Assembly: GCA_016742175.1 (NCBI GenBank)
Contig: JACVCH010000003.1
Location: 124,001 to 188,000 of the forward strand
Direction of reading: 5' to 3'
DNA: 64,000 nucleotides
From: Rhizobiaceae bacterium
GTDB lineage: Bacteria > Pseudomonadota > Alphaproteobacteria > Rhizobiales > Rhizobiaceae
Under the pieces are notes generated by a model that was not told the origin of the DNA, did no database searches, and worked only from the letters and a program-made list of their open reading frames with translations. Made by a program: the position numbers and the translations under genes. Within the stretch, counting starts at the first letter, position 1; every line of letters begins with the position of its first letter. Shown here in pieces: positions 17,361-26,515 of this stretch.

Positions 17361-18089
17361 ATGACCTATTGCGTTGGCCTCAAGATCGATCGGGGGCTCG
17401 TCTTCATGTCCGATACGCGGACGAATGCGGGCATCGACAGCATTTCCACCTTCCGCAAGATGACCGTGTGGAAGAAGGAGGGCGAGCGCGTCATCGTCCT
17501 GCTCTCGGCCGGCAATCTCGCCACCACGCAATCGGTCGTCAGCCTTCTCGACGAGCGCTCCAAGGCGCATGCGGACCGAGCGCCGTCGATCCTCGAAACA
17601 CCCTCGATGTTCCAGACCGCGCGCCTCGTCGGCGACACGGTCAAGGAAGTCATCTCGAACTCGGCGCCGGTCGGCCAGCGCGCCGACGCGTTCGGGGCGT
17701 CCTTCATCCTCGGCGGTCAGATGAAGGGCTCGGAGCCGCGCCTCTTCATGATCTATCCGGAAGGCAACTTCATCGAGGCCTCCGACGACACGCCCTTCTT
17801 CCAGATCGGCGAGACGAAATACGGCAAACCGATCCTCGTGCGCGCCTATGATCCGCAGATGACCTTCGCCGAGACTGCGAAGCTGTTGATGGTCTCGTTC
17901 GATTCGACCCTGAAATCGAACCTCTCGGTCGGTCTGCCGCTCGACATGCTGTTCCTCGCTCGCGACACCTACCGGATCGAACTGCAAAAGCGTATCGGCG
18001 GAGACGACCCGTATTACCGGCAGATTTCCGAAGGTTGGTCAGAAGCGCTCAGAAATGCGTTCAAGAGCCTCCCCGACTTTCCAGGCTGA
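17361..18089 (+). CDS. anbu: Anbu, proteasome-type protease
   Basis: This 242-residue Ntn-hydrolase is the ancestral-beta-subunit (Anbu) relative of HslV and 20S proteasome beta subunits. It opens MTYCVGLKIDRGLVFMSDTR: after removal of Met1, Thr2 would be the N-terminal nucleophile, with Asp18 and Lys33 in the positions expected for the active site. No propeptide is present, which is typical of Anbu. The family forms ring- or helix-like self-compartmentalised assemblies without a dedicated unfoldase, and its physiological substrate is unresolved. It is the last gene of the ATP-grasp/alpha-E/transglutaminase operon, followed by a terminator at 18095-18120. Confidence 0.9.
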   Translation: MTYCVGLKIDRGLVFMSDTRTNAGIDSISTFRKMTVWKKEGERVIVLLSAGNLATTQSVVSLLDERSKAHADRAPSILETPSMFQTARLVGDTVKEVISNSAPVGQRADAFGASFILGGQMKGSEPRLFMIYPEGNFIEASDDTPFFQIGETKYGKPILVRAYDPQMTFAETAKLLMVSFDSTLKSNLSVGLPLDMLFLARDTYRIELQKRIGGDDPYYRQISEGWSEALRNAFKSLPDFPG

Positions 18090-18094
18090 ACACG

Positions 18095-18120
18095 AAAAAA
18101 GGCGGCCGAAGCCGCCTTTC
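18095..18120. terminator. Bidirectional Rho-independent terminator
   Basis: A 9-bp stem (18098-18106 with 18111-18119) with a CGAA loop lies between the convergent Anbu and BA14K genes. The leftward transcript gains a run of six U residues and the rightward one a short U tract, so it probably serves both. Confidence 0.75.
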
Positions 18121-18144
18121 GTCATTCATGATGATCCGCCCAGA

Positions 18145-18699
18145 TCAATAGTAGGGCGAGCGGCACTGGCGGCGCGGGCCGTTATAGGGCTGGAACGTAT
18201 TGTCCGAAGCCCGATACGACCGGTACCGGTCATAGCACCACTGGACATGCGAGCTGCCATAGTCGCGCACCACGGCGCGCGGCTGGGACGCAATCGCGCC
18301 GCCGACGATCGCGCCGGTGATGAAGGCGGCCGCCGGATACCAGAAACCGTCATCGTAACGGCGATAGCCCGGACGGTAGTCGCGATACCCGCGATAGCCG
18401 CGGTAATAGGCGCGGCGATCGCGGTCGCGATCCCAGCGGCGATCGTATCTGCGGTCGCGATCCCAGCGACGGTCCATGCGCCGTTCGATACGACGCTCGA
18501 CATTACCGGCCCAGGGGCTGAACGTACGGTCGGGATCGACGGCGCGGAACGAACCGGGGAACTGGCCCTGGTTGGTCTGAACCCGCTCGACGACGGATGG
18601 AAAGGACGTTTCGACGCGCGGCAGGGCCGACGCGGTGCCCGTCATGCCGAGCGGCAGCGCCATGGCGAGCGCAATGAAACCGGACATGATCTTCTTCAT
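18145..18699 (-). CDS. BA14K family protein
   Basis: The 184-residue secreted protein starts at an ATG 9 bp after a perfect GGAGG. A signal peptide ([21 protein letters not shown] region) leads to a mature protein rich in Arg, Asp and Tyr. It carries repeated RRWDRDRR-type units at about residues 75-110, a hydrophobic span ([14 protein letters not shown]), and the C-terminal BA14K signature [17 protein letters not shown] with a second cysteine near the end. BA14K was first described as an immunoreactive Brucella protein, and relatives are widespread in Rhizobiales; their function is not established. It is separated from moeA by 113 bp and from Anbu by a shared terminator. Confidence 0.88.
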   Translation of the reverse strand: MKKIMSGFIALAMALPLGMTGTASALPRVETSFPSVVERVQTNQGQFPGSFRAVDPDRTFSPWAGNVERRIERRMDRRWDRDRRYDRRWDRDRDRRAYYRGYRGYRDYRPGYRRYDDGFWYPAAAFITGAIVGGAIASQPRAVVRDYGSSHVQWCYDRYRSYRASDNTFQPYNGPRRQCRSPYY

Positions 18700-18812
18700 G
18701 ACGACCTCCGAAAGAATGTGGAACAATGTCCCTTTGTCACAAAATGAAATGACGCGACGTAAGTTCCCTTTGGAATCCGTGAAGAGCGCGCGGAACGATC
18801 AAAAGCGGGTGA

Positions 18813-20021
18813 TCAGCCGATCGGCCGCAACATCAGGACACGGCAGGCGTCTCCGGCGCCGAGCGGCGGCGCGAATGGCGGGCGCACGATCAGACAGTTC
18901 GCCCGCGCCAGCATGCGCAGCATCGACGAATCCTGAACGTTGAGCGGCGAGACGATCAGTTCGCCGTCCTCGCCGAGCCGCGCCACCGCCCGAACATAGT
19001 CCTGCCGCCGGTCGTTCTCGCCGAGCGTGCCGTCGAGGACGGCCCTCGGCAGATGTTCCTTCATCGCCTGGCCTTGCAGCGCGGCAAGCAGAGGTCGCAG
19101 GAAGAGATCGGCGCAAACCATTGCCGAAACTGGATTTCCCGGCAGTCCGAGCACGGATGCGGCACCCAGCCGTCCGGCCATCAGCGGCTTGCCGGGCCGC
19201 ATCGCGATCTTCCAGAAGGCGAGGTCCACGCCCTTGGCGACGAAGACATTCGCCGTCAGGTCGTGATCGCCGACCGACGCGCCGCCGAGCGTGACGATGA
19301 CGTCGCATCGCGTTGCGACGGCCCGATCGAGCACCGCACCGATCGCCGCCTCGTCGTCGCCGACGATGCCGAGATCGATCGCCTCGCCGCCGGCATCGCG
19401 CACGATCTGCGCGACGCCATAGCTGTTCGACGCGATGATCTGGTCGTCGGTCCTCGGTGCGCCGGGCTCGACGAGTTCGTCGCCCGTCGCGATGATCGCA
19501 ACGCGCGGCCGCCGCACGACGCGAACCGCTGCGACATCGGCGGCGGCGATCAAGGCCAGGGCCTGCGGGTCGATCCGTCGCCCGGCTTCGAGCAGCACGT
19601 CGCCGGCATGAAAATCGAGACCCGCCCGGCGAATGTGCCGCCCGGCCACAACGCTTTCCGTTGCGGTGACAACCGCGCCGTCGCGCTCGGCATTCTCCTG
19701 GATCAGGATCGTATCGGCACCGTCTGGCACCGGCGCCCCGGTGAAGATGCGCACGGCCTCGCCGGCACCCATCGATCCCGCGAAACGGCGGCCGGCAGCC
19801 GATTCGCCAATCAGGTTGAGACGGGCAGGGACGCGCTCGACATCCTCCGCCCGCACTGCATAGCCATCCATCGCCGAGGCATCGAAGGGCGGATGCGTGC
19901 GCCCGGCGATGATGGGCGCGGCCAGCACGCGATGCCCCGCCTCAGCGAGCGGAACCGTTTCCTCGCCCAGCCGCTCGACGCCGCCGAGCAGCCTTTCCAG
20001 CGCCTCGGCGACGGGGATCAT
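18813..20021 (-). CDS. moeA: Molybdopterin molybdenumtransferase MoeA
   Basis: The 402-residue cytoplasmic enzyme inserts molybdate into adenylylated molybdopterin to make the molybdenum cofactor. N-terminal landmarks include [18 protein letters not shown], and the central MoCF-binding domain shows [21 protein letters not shown] and [11 protein letters not shown]-terminal beta-domain completes the usual architecture. It overlaps moaC by 4 bp (ATGA at 20018-20021), so it is translationally coupled and last in the ppiD-trpD-trpC-moaC-moeA operon. In many rhizobia lexA is next downstream; here a BA14K gene lies there instead. Confidence 0.95.
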   Translation of the reverse strand: MIPVAEALERLLGGVERLGEETVPLAEAGHRVLAAPIIAGRTHPPFDASAMDGYAVRAEDVERVPARLNLIGESAAGRRFAGSMGAGEAVRIFTGAPVPDGADTILIQENAERDGAVVTATESVVAGRHIRRAGLDFHAGDVLLEAGRRIDPQALALIAAADVAAVRVVRRPRVAIIATGDELVEPGAPRTDDQIIASNSYGVAQIVRDAGGEAIDLGIVGDDEAAIGAVLDRAVATRCDVIVTLGGASVGDHDLTANVFVAKGVDLAFWKIAMRPGKPLMAGRLGAASVLGLPGNPVSAMVCADLFLRPLLAALQGQAMKEHLPRAVLDGTLGENDRRQDYVRAVARLGEDGELIVSPLNVQDSSMLRMLARANCLIVRPPFAPPLGAGDACRVLMLRPIG

Positions 20022-20500
20022 GGTCCGCCGCGCCTGAAGTCGCCCGACTTGCCGCCGCTCTTGGCGACCAGCCGCACATCGCCGATGATCATCGCCTTGT
20101 CCAGCGCCTTGGCCATGTCGTAGATCGTCAGGCAGGCGACGAAAACCGCCGTCAGCGCCTCCATCTCGACGCCGGTCTGCCCCTTCAGCCGCACCTCCGC
20201 GACGACGCGCAGGCCGGGCAGGGCCGGGTCGGGTTCGATCTCGACGGTGATCTTCGTCAGGAGCAGCGGGTGACAGAGCGGGATCAGGTCCGACGTCTTC
20301 TTCGCCGCCATGATGCCGGCAAGGCGCGCCGTCCCCAGCACGTCGCCCTTCTTGGCGTTGCCGGCGAGGATGGCGTCGAGCGTCGCGGGCTCCATGCGCA
20401 CATGCCCCTCGGCGACCGCGAAGCGGTGCGTCTCGGCCTTGTCGCCGACATCGACCATGTGCGCCTCGCCGGCTGCGCCGATATGGGTGAGCCCGCTCAT
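20018..20500 (-). CDS. moaC: Cyclic pyranopterin monophosphate synthase MoaC
   Basis: The 160-residue enzyme converts 3',8-cyclo-7,8-dihydro-GTP to cyclic pyranopterin monophosphate, the first stable intermediate of molybdenum cofactor synthesis. The active-site segment [13 protein letters not shown] is intact, as is [10 protein letters not shown] with KALDKAM further on, where catalytic Lys and Asp residues lie. Length is normal. Four-base ATGA overlaps link it to trpC upstream and moeA downstream. Placing cofactor genes in a tryptophan operon is a known Rhizobiales arrangement with no direct metabolic reason. Confidence 0.96.
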   Translation of the reverse strand: MSGLTHIGAAGEAHMVDVGDKAETHRFAVAEGHVRMEPATLDAILAGNAKKGDVLGTARLAGIMAAKKTSDLIPLCHPLLLTKITVEIEPDPALPGLRVVAEVRLKGQTGVEMEALTAVFVACLTIYDMAKALDKAMIIGDVRLVAKSGGKSGDFRRGGP

Positions 20501-21291
20501 GCGATCCCCAGAAGCTCCCGCGTGGCGCCGGCGACATCGGCCCGGCGCATCAGGCTTTCGCCGACGAGGAACGTGTCGATGCCGGCCGCGCGCAGCCGGT
20601 CGCAATCGGCCCGCGTGAAGATACCGCTCTCGCCGACGATGAGGCGGTCGTCCGGGATCAGCTTCGCAAGCCGCTCGGACGTCGCCAGGTCGACCTCGAA
20701 GGTGCGCAGGTTGCGGTTGTTGATGCCGATCAGCGGCGAGCGCAGCTTCAAGGCGCGCTCAGTCTCCGCCTCGTCGTGAACCTCGACCAGCGAGGCCATC
20801 CCAAGCTCGTCCGCGGCGTCTTCGAGTTCGCGCGCCAGGTCGTCATCGACGCTCGCCATGATGATCAGGATCGCATCCGCGCCCCAGGCGCGCGCCTCGT
20901 GGACCTGATAGGCATCGAACAGGAAATCCTTGCGCAAGGCGGGCAGGGCGCATGCCTCGCGCGCGGCAGTCAGGAAGGCGGGCGATCCCTGGAAGGACGG
21001 CGCATCGGTCAGCACCGAAAGGCACGCCGCGCCGCCGGCCTCATAGGCCCGCGCCAGCGACGGCGGATCGAAATCGGGCCGGATCAGGCCCTTGGACGGG
21101 CTTGCCTTCTTGATCTCCGCGATCAGCGCCGGCTTGCCTTCGGTGTGCTTCGCGCGCAACGCGCCGGTAAAGTCGCGCGGCGCGGGCATGTCCGCAGCGG
21201 CCTTGCGGATATCGCCGAGCGGCATCGCCGACTTCGCCGCCGCGATCTCGTCGCGCTTGTAGGCTTCGATCTTGCGCAGGATGTCGGCCAT
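20497..21291 (-). CDS. trpC: Indole-3-glycerol phosphate synthase
   Basis: This 264-residue TIM-barrel enzyme closes carboxyphenylaminodeoxyribulose phosphate to indole-3-glycerol phosphate in tryptophan synthesis. Conserved elements are the N-terminal [14 protein letters not shown] helix, [13 protein letters not shown] with the catalytic Lys, [24 protein letters not shown] and VGESGIF. The start is the ATG at 21291, sharing one base with the trpD stop (TGATG). It is a monofunctional TrpC, not fused to TrpF as in enterobacteria. Its end overlaps moaC by 4 bp. Confidence 0.96.
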   Translation of the reverse strand: MADILRKIEAYKRDEIAAAKSAMPLGDIRKAAADMPAPRDFTGALRAKHTEGKPALIAEIKKASPSKGLIRPDFDPPSLARAYEAGGAACLSVLTDAPSFQGSPAFLTAAREACALPALRKDFLFDAYQVHEARAWGADAILIIMASVDDDLARELEDAADELGMASLVEVHDEAETERALKLRSPLIGINNRNLRTFEVDLATSERLAKLIPDDRLIVGESGIFTRADCDRLRAAGIDTFLVGESLMRRADVAGATRELLGIA

Positions 21292-22313
21292 CACGCGCTC
21301 CTTGCGCGGTTGGAAATCTCGATCAGCTCGGCGAGGCACCGGCGGGCTCCGCCGTCGTCGATCGACTTGCGGGCAAGTTCGATCCCGGCTTCGAGCGTAC
21401 GCGCGCGGCCGGCGACGACGAGCGCGCCGGCAGCGTTCAGCACCGCGATGTCGCGATAGGCCCCTTCCGCGCCTTCGAGCACGCCGCGCAGGGCCTCGGC
21501 ATTCGCCTGCGCATCGCCGCCTTTCAGTTCCTCCGGGCGCGCGCGGCGCAGGCCGAACTGCTCGGGTTCGATCTCGAACGTGTGGATCTCGCCGTCTTCG
21601 AGCGCCGCGACCTGCGTGACGCCGGCGGTGGTCATTTCGTCGAGCCCGTCGCCATGCACGACCCAGACCCGCGACGATCCGAGCTTCTTCAGAACCTCCG
21701 CGATCGGCTCGAGCCAGACGGGCGAAAACACGCCGACGAGCTGGTTGGAAACGCCGGCCGGATTGGAAAGCGGTCCGAGAATGTTGAAGATCGTGCGCGT
21801 GCCGAGTTCGACGCGGCTCGGGCCGACATGGCGCATCGCGGCATGATGGGCCGGCGCGAACATGAAGCCGAGGCCTGCCTCGCGGATGCAGGCCGCGATC
21901 TCGCGCGGTCCGAGCTCGATGTTGACGCCCAGCGCCGCCAGCGCGTCGGCTGCGCCCGAACGCGAGGAGAGGGCGCGGTTGCCGTGCTTGGCAACCGGCA
22001 CGCCCGCGCCCGCAACGATGAAGGCCGCGCAGGTGGAGACGTTGTAGGAGCCGGACGCATCGCCGCCCGTCCCGACGATGTCGACCGCATCCAACGGCGC
22101 CTCGACGCGCAGCATCTTCGAGCGCATCGTCGCCACCGCGCCGGAAATCTCCGGCACGGTCTCGCCGCGAACCCGCAAGGCCATCAGGAACCCGCCGATC
22201 TGGCTCGGCGTCGCTTCGCCCGACATCATGATGTCGAACGCCTTGCGCGCGTCCTCGAAGGGGAGCGTCTCCCCGGAAGCGACCCGCGCGATATGTTCCT
22301 TCAGGTCCACCAT
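21291..22313 (-). CDS. trpD: Anthranilate phosphoribosyltransferase
   Basis: The 340-residue enzyme transfers phosphoribose from PRPP to anthranilate. The PRPP-binding loop is seen as [17 protein letters not shown] near residue 80, and later [15 protein letters not shown] and [11 protein letters not shown] are family signatures. Length is standard for stand-alone TrpD. It follows ppiD with only 3 bp between and overlaps trpC by 1 bp, so the whole run is one coupled operon. trpE, trpG, trpF, trpA and trpB are not in the window, as usual in this order where trp genes are split. Confidence 0.96.
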   Translation of the reverse strand: MVDLKEHIARVASGETLPFEDARKAFDIMMSGEATPSQIGGFLMALRVRGETVPEISGAVATMRSKMLRVEAPLDAVDIVGTGGDASGSYNVSTCAAFIVAGAGVPVAKHGNRALSSRSGAADALAALGVNIELGPREIAACIREAGLGFMFAPAHHAAMRHVGPSRVELGTRTIFNILGPLSNPAGVSNQLVGVFSPVWLEPIAEVLKKLGSSRVWVVHGDGLDEMTTAGVTQVAALEDGEIHTFEIEPEQFGLRRARPEELKGGDAQANAEALRGVLEGAEGAYRDIAVLNAAGALVVAGRARTLEAGIELARKSIDDGGARRCLAELIEISNRARSA

Positions 22314-22316
22314 CGA

Positions 22317-24206
22317 TCAGAAACTCAGCGCCTGCTGGACCGCGCCCTGATTGACCGTCACCGGATATTGCGCCTGGAGCCGCGTGACGAGCTGCTCGAG
22401 AAGATCGTCGCCGAGCCCACCGGCATAGTTCTGAGCGACGTTTTCAGGCAGCGTTTCGGCCGATGCGTTGGCGGGCGCGAAGACTTCGCTCACCTGCAGC
22501 ACGATCTGCCGGTCGCCCTCGTTGGAGCCGATCGTCTCGACGCCCCGCACCGGAACGGAGAACGCGGTGGCGACGCCCTCGCGGCCAAGATCGACATCGT
22601 CCGCGCCGCGGCGCAGGCCGCGCTTGGTCTGGACGTCCAGCTCGAGTTCGGCGGCGATTTCGGCGAGCGCGGCCCCTTCCTCGATCCGCGTCGCGATCTC
22701 GTTGGCGCGTTCGGCCAAAAGGCGGCGCGTTTCCTGTTCGCGCCACTGCGCGAGCGCGTCCTCGCGAACCTCGTCGAGCGCGCGGTCGCGGGCAGGGGTC
22801 ACCTCCGTGACCTCGTAGAAGACATAGCCGCTGGAGCCGAGCGCCACCGGCGCGTTCTCCGTGTTCGGCTCGGCCTCGAAAGCGGCCTGCAGAACCTCGT
22901 CGGCGGCCGGCATGTCGGCAACTTCGTTTCCTTCGGGATCGAGCCCGTTGGCGTCGACCGCCGGAATGCTGACCACTTCGAGGTTCTGCGCAGCCGCCGC
23001 TTCACGCAGCGTCGCGCCACCGGCGCGCGCATCCTCATACGCGTCGTAGACGTCGAGCAGGATGCGGCTCGCCTCGTCCAGCGCCATCTCTTCGCGGATT
23101 TCGGTCGAAACCTCCTCGATCGGGCGAACGGCTTCCGCCGCGATTTCGTCGACGCGCACGATCAGCGCACCGAACGCACCGTCGACGACCTCGCTGACGC
23201 CGCCCTCCTCGAGCGCGAAGGCGGCCTCGGCGATCGCCGGGTCGGGCACGTCGTCGCGCGTGAAGGTTCCCAGCGTCAGGTCGCCAGCCGAGCGGCCAAG
23301 CTCGGTCGCGATCTCGTCGAACGTCGCGTCGCCGGACGCGATGCGCCCGGAGGCTGCTTCGGCGGCTTCCGCGTCGGAAAACACGATCTGGCTGATCGTA
23401 CGCTGCTCGGCTTCTGCGAACGAATCGCGATGCGTCTCGTAGAACTCCGCCACCTGCTCGTCGCTGATCGCGGCCGGATCGGTGATGTCCTCGGGCTCGA
23501 GCTTGGCATAGTCGAGCGCGCGATATTCGGGCGCTGCGAAGCTGGCCGCGTTCTCGTCGAACCATGCCTGCAGCACGTCGTCGGCGGGGTCTTCGATCGG
23601 CTCGACCAGCGCACGGTCGAGAATGATGTAATCCGCCGTGCGGTCCTCGCCCTGGTAGAGCGCGACCGCATTGAGGAACGTGTCCGGGACGCCCATCCCG
23701 TCGGCGACGGCGTCGACGATCTGCTGGCGGATCGCAAGCTGCTCGCGATTGCGCAGATAGTCGTCGGGCCGCATACCGACCTGCTGCAGGACGAAATCGA
23801 ACTGATTGCGGTCGAACTGGCCACTGGCGTTCTGGAAGGCCGGGTCCTCCGCCGTCAGCGCCGCGAGGCGGTCGCGCGACAGGCCGAGATCCATCTCGCG
23901 TGCCTGCTCGTCGAGCACCGCGCCGGCGACGAGTTGGGCCAACACCTGCTGCTCGAGGCCGAATGCGCGCGCCTGCTCGCGCGAGATGCGCGTGCCGAAC
24001 TGCTGCGAGAGAAGCTGGAGCTGGCGATCATAGGCGAGGCGGTATTCGTTGACCTGCACCCGCGTGTCGCCGACCGAGAGCACATGGTTGCCCACGCCGG
24101 TGAAGATCTGCCCCGAGATGCCCCAGACGGCGAAGCTGACGACGAGCAGGCCAAGCAGCAGCTTCACCATCAAGGAGCCGGATTTGCCGCGAAGCCAAGT
24201 CAGCAT
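22317..24206 (-). CDS. ppiD: Periplasmic peptidyl-prolyl isomerase, PpiD/SurA type
   Basis: The 629-residue protein has one N-terminal membrane anchor (about residues 13-33, [19 protein letters not shown]) and a large periplasmic part. A SurA-like N-terminal chaperone region (residues 40-170) precedes a parvulin-type rotamase domain at about 250-360 ([13 protein letters not shown] through [18 protein letters not shown]). A second, weaker repeat follows. Such proteins help fold secreted and outer-membrane proteins at the Sec translocon exit. It leads the trp/moa operon and is divergent from tpiA with 135 bp between, an arrangement common in Rhizobiales. Confidence 0.9.
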   Translation of the reverse strand: MLTWLRGKSGSLMVKLLLGLLVVSFAVWGISGQIFTGVGNHVLSVGDTRVQVNEYRLAYDRQLQLLSQQFGTRISREQARAFGLEQQVLAQLVAGAVLDEQAREMDLGLSRDRLAALTAEDPAFQNASGQFDRNQFDFVLQQVGMRPDDYLRNREQLAIRQQIVDAVADGMGVPDTFLNAVALYQGEDRTADYIILDRALVEPIEDPADDVLQAWFDENAASFAAPEYRALDYAKLEPEDITDPAAISDEQVAEFYETHRDSFAEAEQRTISQIVFSDAEAAEAASGRIASGDATFDEIATELGRSAGDLTLGTFTRDDVPDPAIAEAAFALEEGGVSEVVDGAFGALIVRVDEIAAEAVRPIEEVSTEIREEMALDEASRILLDVYDAYEDARAGGATLREAAAAQNLEVVSIPAVDANGLDPEGNEVADMPAADEVLQAAFEAEPNTENAPVALGSSGYVFYEVTEVTPARDRALDEVREDALAQWREQETRRLLAERANEIATRIEEGAALAEIAAELELDVQTKRGLRRGADDVDLGREGVATAFSVPVRGVETIGSNEGDRQIVLQVSEVFAPANASAETLPENVAQNYAGGLGDDLLEQLVTRLQAQYPVTVNQGAVQQALSF

Positions 24207-24341
24207 TTTCGACCTTCCCGTATTGGTCCAACATCAAACTGGCTGACGGAATACCGTCACTGGCAGGCCCTGTCGATTGCTTTGTCGACGCTTTTTGCTA
24301 CCAAGCACCGATCCGAACCATGGTTGAACGAAGGAAGTCCG

Positions 24342-25091
24342 ATGAGCGCGCGCATTCGTCCCGTACTGGCAGGCAACTGGAAGATGAACGGCACCAGCGC
24401 CTCGCTTCCCGAACTCCAGGCGATCGCCGCAGGCGCAGCCGGGTTTGCCGGTCTCGATTTCGTCGTATGCCTGCCTGCAACGCTGATCGCGCGCGCGCAG
24501 CCGATCGTTGCCGGCGCGAAGATCGCGCTCGGCGGACAGGATTGCCACTCCGATGCCTCCGGCGCCCATACGGGCGATGTTTCCGCCGACATGCTTCGCG
24601 ACGCCGGCGCTTCCCATGTCATCGTCGGCCATTCGGAGCGGCGCACCGACCATGGCGAGACGAGCGACATGGTTGCCGCGAAGGCAAAGGCCGCCTGGGC
24701 GGCCGGTCTCAAGGCCATCATCTGCATCGGCGAGACCCGCGCCGAGCGCGAGGCGGGCGCGACGCTCGACATTCTGTCGCAGCAGATCGAAGGCTCGGTG
24801 CCGGAAGGCGCGACGCAGGAGAACACGCTTCTGGCCTATGAACCCGTCTGGGCGATCGGCACCGGCCTGACGCCGACGGCCGATGACGTGGGTGTCGCCC
24901 ATGCGCATATCCGTGCGCGGCTGGAGGCCAAGATCGGCGAGCCGGCGCGCTCGATCCCGCTTCTCTATGGCGGTTCGGTCAAATCTTCCAACGCCGGCGA
25001 ACTGATGTCGGTGGCCGACGTCGATGGCGCGCTCGTTGGCGGCGCTAGTCTCAAGGCCGGCGATTTCCTCGCGATTGCAAGTGCATTTTGA
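24342..25091 (+). CDS. tpiA: Triose-phosphate isomerase
   Basis: This 249-residue glycolytic enzyme interconverts dihydroxyacetone phosphate and glyceraldehyde 3-phosphate. Active-site residues are all visible: Lys in GNWKMNG, His in VIVGHSERR, Glu in [10 protein letters not shown], and the phosphate-binding YGGSVKSSN and GGASLK loops. The start ATG at 24342 is preceded by AAGGAAG. It stands alone, divergent from ppiD; no clear terminator follows, and mucR begins 180 bp later in the same direction. Confidence 0.97.
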   Translation: MSARIRPVLAGNWKMNGTSASLPELQAIAAGAAGFAGLDFVVCLPATLIARAQPIVAGAKIALGGQDCHSDASGAHTGDVSADMLRDAGASHVIVGHSERRTDHGETSDMVAAKAKAAWAAGLKAIICIGETRAEREAGATLDILSQQIEGSVPEGATQENTLLAYEPVWAIGTGLTPTADDVGVAHAHIRARLEAKIGEPARSIPLLYGGSVKSSNAGELMSVADVDGALVGGASLKAGDFLAIASAF

Positions 25092-25271
25092 ACAATTCGA
25101 TTTAAAATGCAGCATCGTCATTGGCGGGCTCTTCACCACCTGACAAGGCGACACATCTGGTTACCTGACGCAGCCATGGCCGCGCACTAGCATAGTCATA
25201 TGGCGAATCGCCTGAGGCATGACCCTCGGGCGGCGTCTCGCCATCGGTATTGATGCGGCGGGAGTGTGCGT

Positions 25272-25712
25272 ATGAGTGACGAAGACATGGCGATCGCGGG
25301 CGACGCGATCGAATCGCAAAGGCTGCTGGAACTGACGACGCAGATCGTCTGTGCCTATGTCAGTCATAACCCGGTTCCAGCCTCGGAAGTCTCGGGGTTG
25401 ATTGGGTCGGTTCACCGTTCGATCGCCGCTCAGGGGCAATCCAGCGCCCCGGAGCCGAACCAGGAGCCGGCCGTGCCGATCCGAAAATCGGTGACGCCCG
25501 ACTACATCATCTCGCTAGAGGACGGACGCAAGTTCCGCACCCTGTCGCGCCATCTCATGGCCAAATACGGCATGACGCCGGAGCAGTACCGCCGCAAATG
25601 GGGCCTGCCCGACGACTACCCCATGGTCGCGCCGAACTATGCCGTCGAGCGCTCGAAGATCGCCAAGTCGATGGGTCTCGGCCGCCCCGAAGCCGGCAAT
25701 TCGGACGAATAG
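25272..25712 (+). CDS. MucR/Ros family transcriptional regulator with altered zinc-ligand positions
   Basis: The 146-residue protein belongs to the MucR/Ros family of Alphaproteobacteria, global regulators of surface polysaccharides, motility and virulence. The N-terminal half is helical (oligomerisation region) and the C-terminal half holds the zinc-finger-like DNA-binding fold. In this copy the usual first Cys is Ser (DYIISLEDG) and the usual last His is Lys (RHLMAKYGMTP); the Asp and the first His remain. Zinc-free Ros homologues that keep the fold are known from Mesorhizobium. GTG at 25266 is in frame, but ATG at 25272 lies well placed behind GGGAG. Confidence 0.9.
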   Translation: MSDEDMAIAGDAIESQRLLELTTQIVCAYVSHNPVPASEVSGLIGSVHRSIAAQGQSSAPEPNQEPAVPIRKSVTPDYIISLEDGRKFRTLSRHLMAKYGMTPEQYRRKWGLPDDYPMVAPNYAVERSKIAKSMGLGRPEAGNSDE

Positions 25713-25720
25713 CCGGGCGC

Positions 25721-25750
25721 CGGAGCGGCAAACGAAATGCAGCCGCTCCG
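25721..25750. terminator. GC-rich hairpin between convergent genes, possible terminator
   Basis: A perfect 9-bp stem (25721-25729 with 25742-25750) sits between the mucR stop and the convergent secreted-protein gene. No U tract follows on either strand, so termination would be weak or factor-assisted. Confidence 0.4.
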
Positions 25751-25765
25751 TCGATCCACGTTACA

Positions 25766-26143
25766 TTAGCCGATCAGCGGGCAATGCGGCGCGCGTCCGA
25801 ACACCACCCAGACGCGCTCGCCGCGCGAGCGGCCGATGATCTCGATCGAGCGCCGGCCGACATCGACCACTTCGGGACGCCGGATGCCCATGCGCTCGGC
25901 CTTGCGCAGCGCGTCACGCGGGGAGCAGCCGCCACGGCCGCGCCACTCATCGCGATCGCGGTATTCGCCGCGGTCCCAACGGCCCGGTCCACGATCGCGA
26001 TCATAGCCACGACCCGGCGCGAAGAACTCGGCCCCCGGCCGATGGCCGCCGCCCAACCCATAATAACCACGATCCTGCGCCGCCGCAGGCAGGGTGGTCA
26101 GCAGACTGGCTGCGACCAGACCCCAAACAGCGATCTTTTTCAT
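25766..26143 (-). CDS. Small secreted Arg/Gly/Asp-rich protein of unknown function
   Basis: The 125-residue product begins at an ATG behind GAGGGG. A signal peptide ([23 protein letters not shown]) precedes a low-complexity stretch rich in Gly, Arg, Asp and Tyr (about residues 24-70). A conserved-looking C-terminal module follows (SPRDALRKAERMGIRRPEVV, then IEIIGRSRGERVWVVF) with two cysteines. Similar short periplasmic proteins are common in Rhizobiales, without known function. Convergent with mucR. An exact GTTC-N7-GTTC lies 82-96 bp upstream of its start. Confidence 0.7.
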   Translation of the reverse strand: MKKIAVWGLVAASLLTTLPAAAQDRGYYGLGGGHRPGAEFFAPGRGYDRDRGPGRWDRGEYRDRDEWRGRGGCSPRDALRKAERMGIRRPEVVDVGRRSIEIIGRSRGERVWVVFGRAPHCPLIG

Positions 26144-26224
26144 GACAAACCCCTCGTCGACATCGCACGATTGCGATCTGGACATACCCTACGCGCCAGA
26201 AGCTGAACGGAGCGCCTACGGCCC

Positions 26225-26239
26225 GTTCATCAGCCGTTC
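26225..26239 (-). promoter_or_regulatory. Possible LexA box upstream of the secreted-protein gene
   Basis: GTTC-N7-GTTC matches the alphaproteobacterial LexA operator core. It is 82-96 bp before the start of the minus-strand gene at 26143 and about 190 bp before the plus-strand peptide at 26429. The spacer is GC-containing rather than AT-rich and no clear promoter overlaps it, so it may be a chance match. Confidence 0.3.
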
Positions 26240-26374
26240 ATGGCCCAGCCGGCGACGGTCGGGCAATCCGTTCGGTACACAATATCCCCTTGTTCTATCG
26301 GCAATAACCGCCCGTGTCGCGCTCAGGTGAAGCCTTGCGGGCAGACGGCCTGCCGCAAAATTTGCCGATACCGC

Positions 26375-26403
26375 TTGCAATTAGAACAAAACAAGAACAT
26401 AAA
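26375..26403 (+). promoter_or_regulatory. Promoter with embedded LexA (SOS) box
   Basis: A -35-like TTGCAA (26375-26380) and a -10-like CATAAA (26398-26403) are 17 bp apart. Between them, at 26384-26398, is an exact GAAC-N7-GAAC with an A/C-only spacer, the inverse orientation of the alphaproteobacterial LexA operator. The operator fills the spacer, the usual position for repression. A strong GAGGAG ribosome site (26416-26421) follows. Confidence 0.65.
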
Positions 26404-26428
26404 GGCTCAGCAACTGAGGAGAACATCC

Positions 26429-26515
26429 ATGTCCGATCTCGTCCACGACCTCGTCTCGTTCGTTTCCATCGGCGCCTTCATCACCACGCTGGCACTTTGG
26501 CTGGTCGCCGTCTGA
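26429..26515 (+). CDS. 28-aa single-span membrane peptide, predicted SOS-regulated
   Basis: The short frame encodes MSDLVHDLVSFVSIGAFI followed by TTLALWLVAV, 28 residues in all. Residues 9-28 form one hydrophobic helix, and the first eight are polar with two Asp and one His. The ATG lies 7 nt after GAGGAG, one of the best ribosome sites in the window. The promoter carries an exact LexA box. Size, single span and SOS control resemble Caulobacter SidA (an SOS-induced division inhibitor) and E. coli TisB, but sequence homology to either was not established. Its TGA abuts the convergent ggt stop (TGATCA). Confidence 0.65.
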   Translation: MSDLVHDLVSFVSIGAFITTLALWLVAV

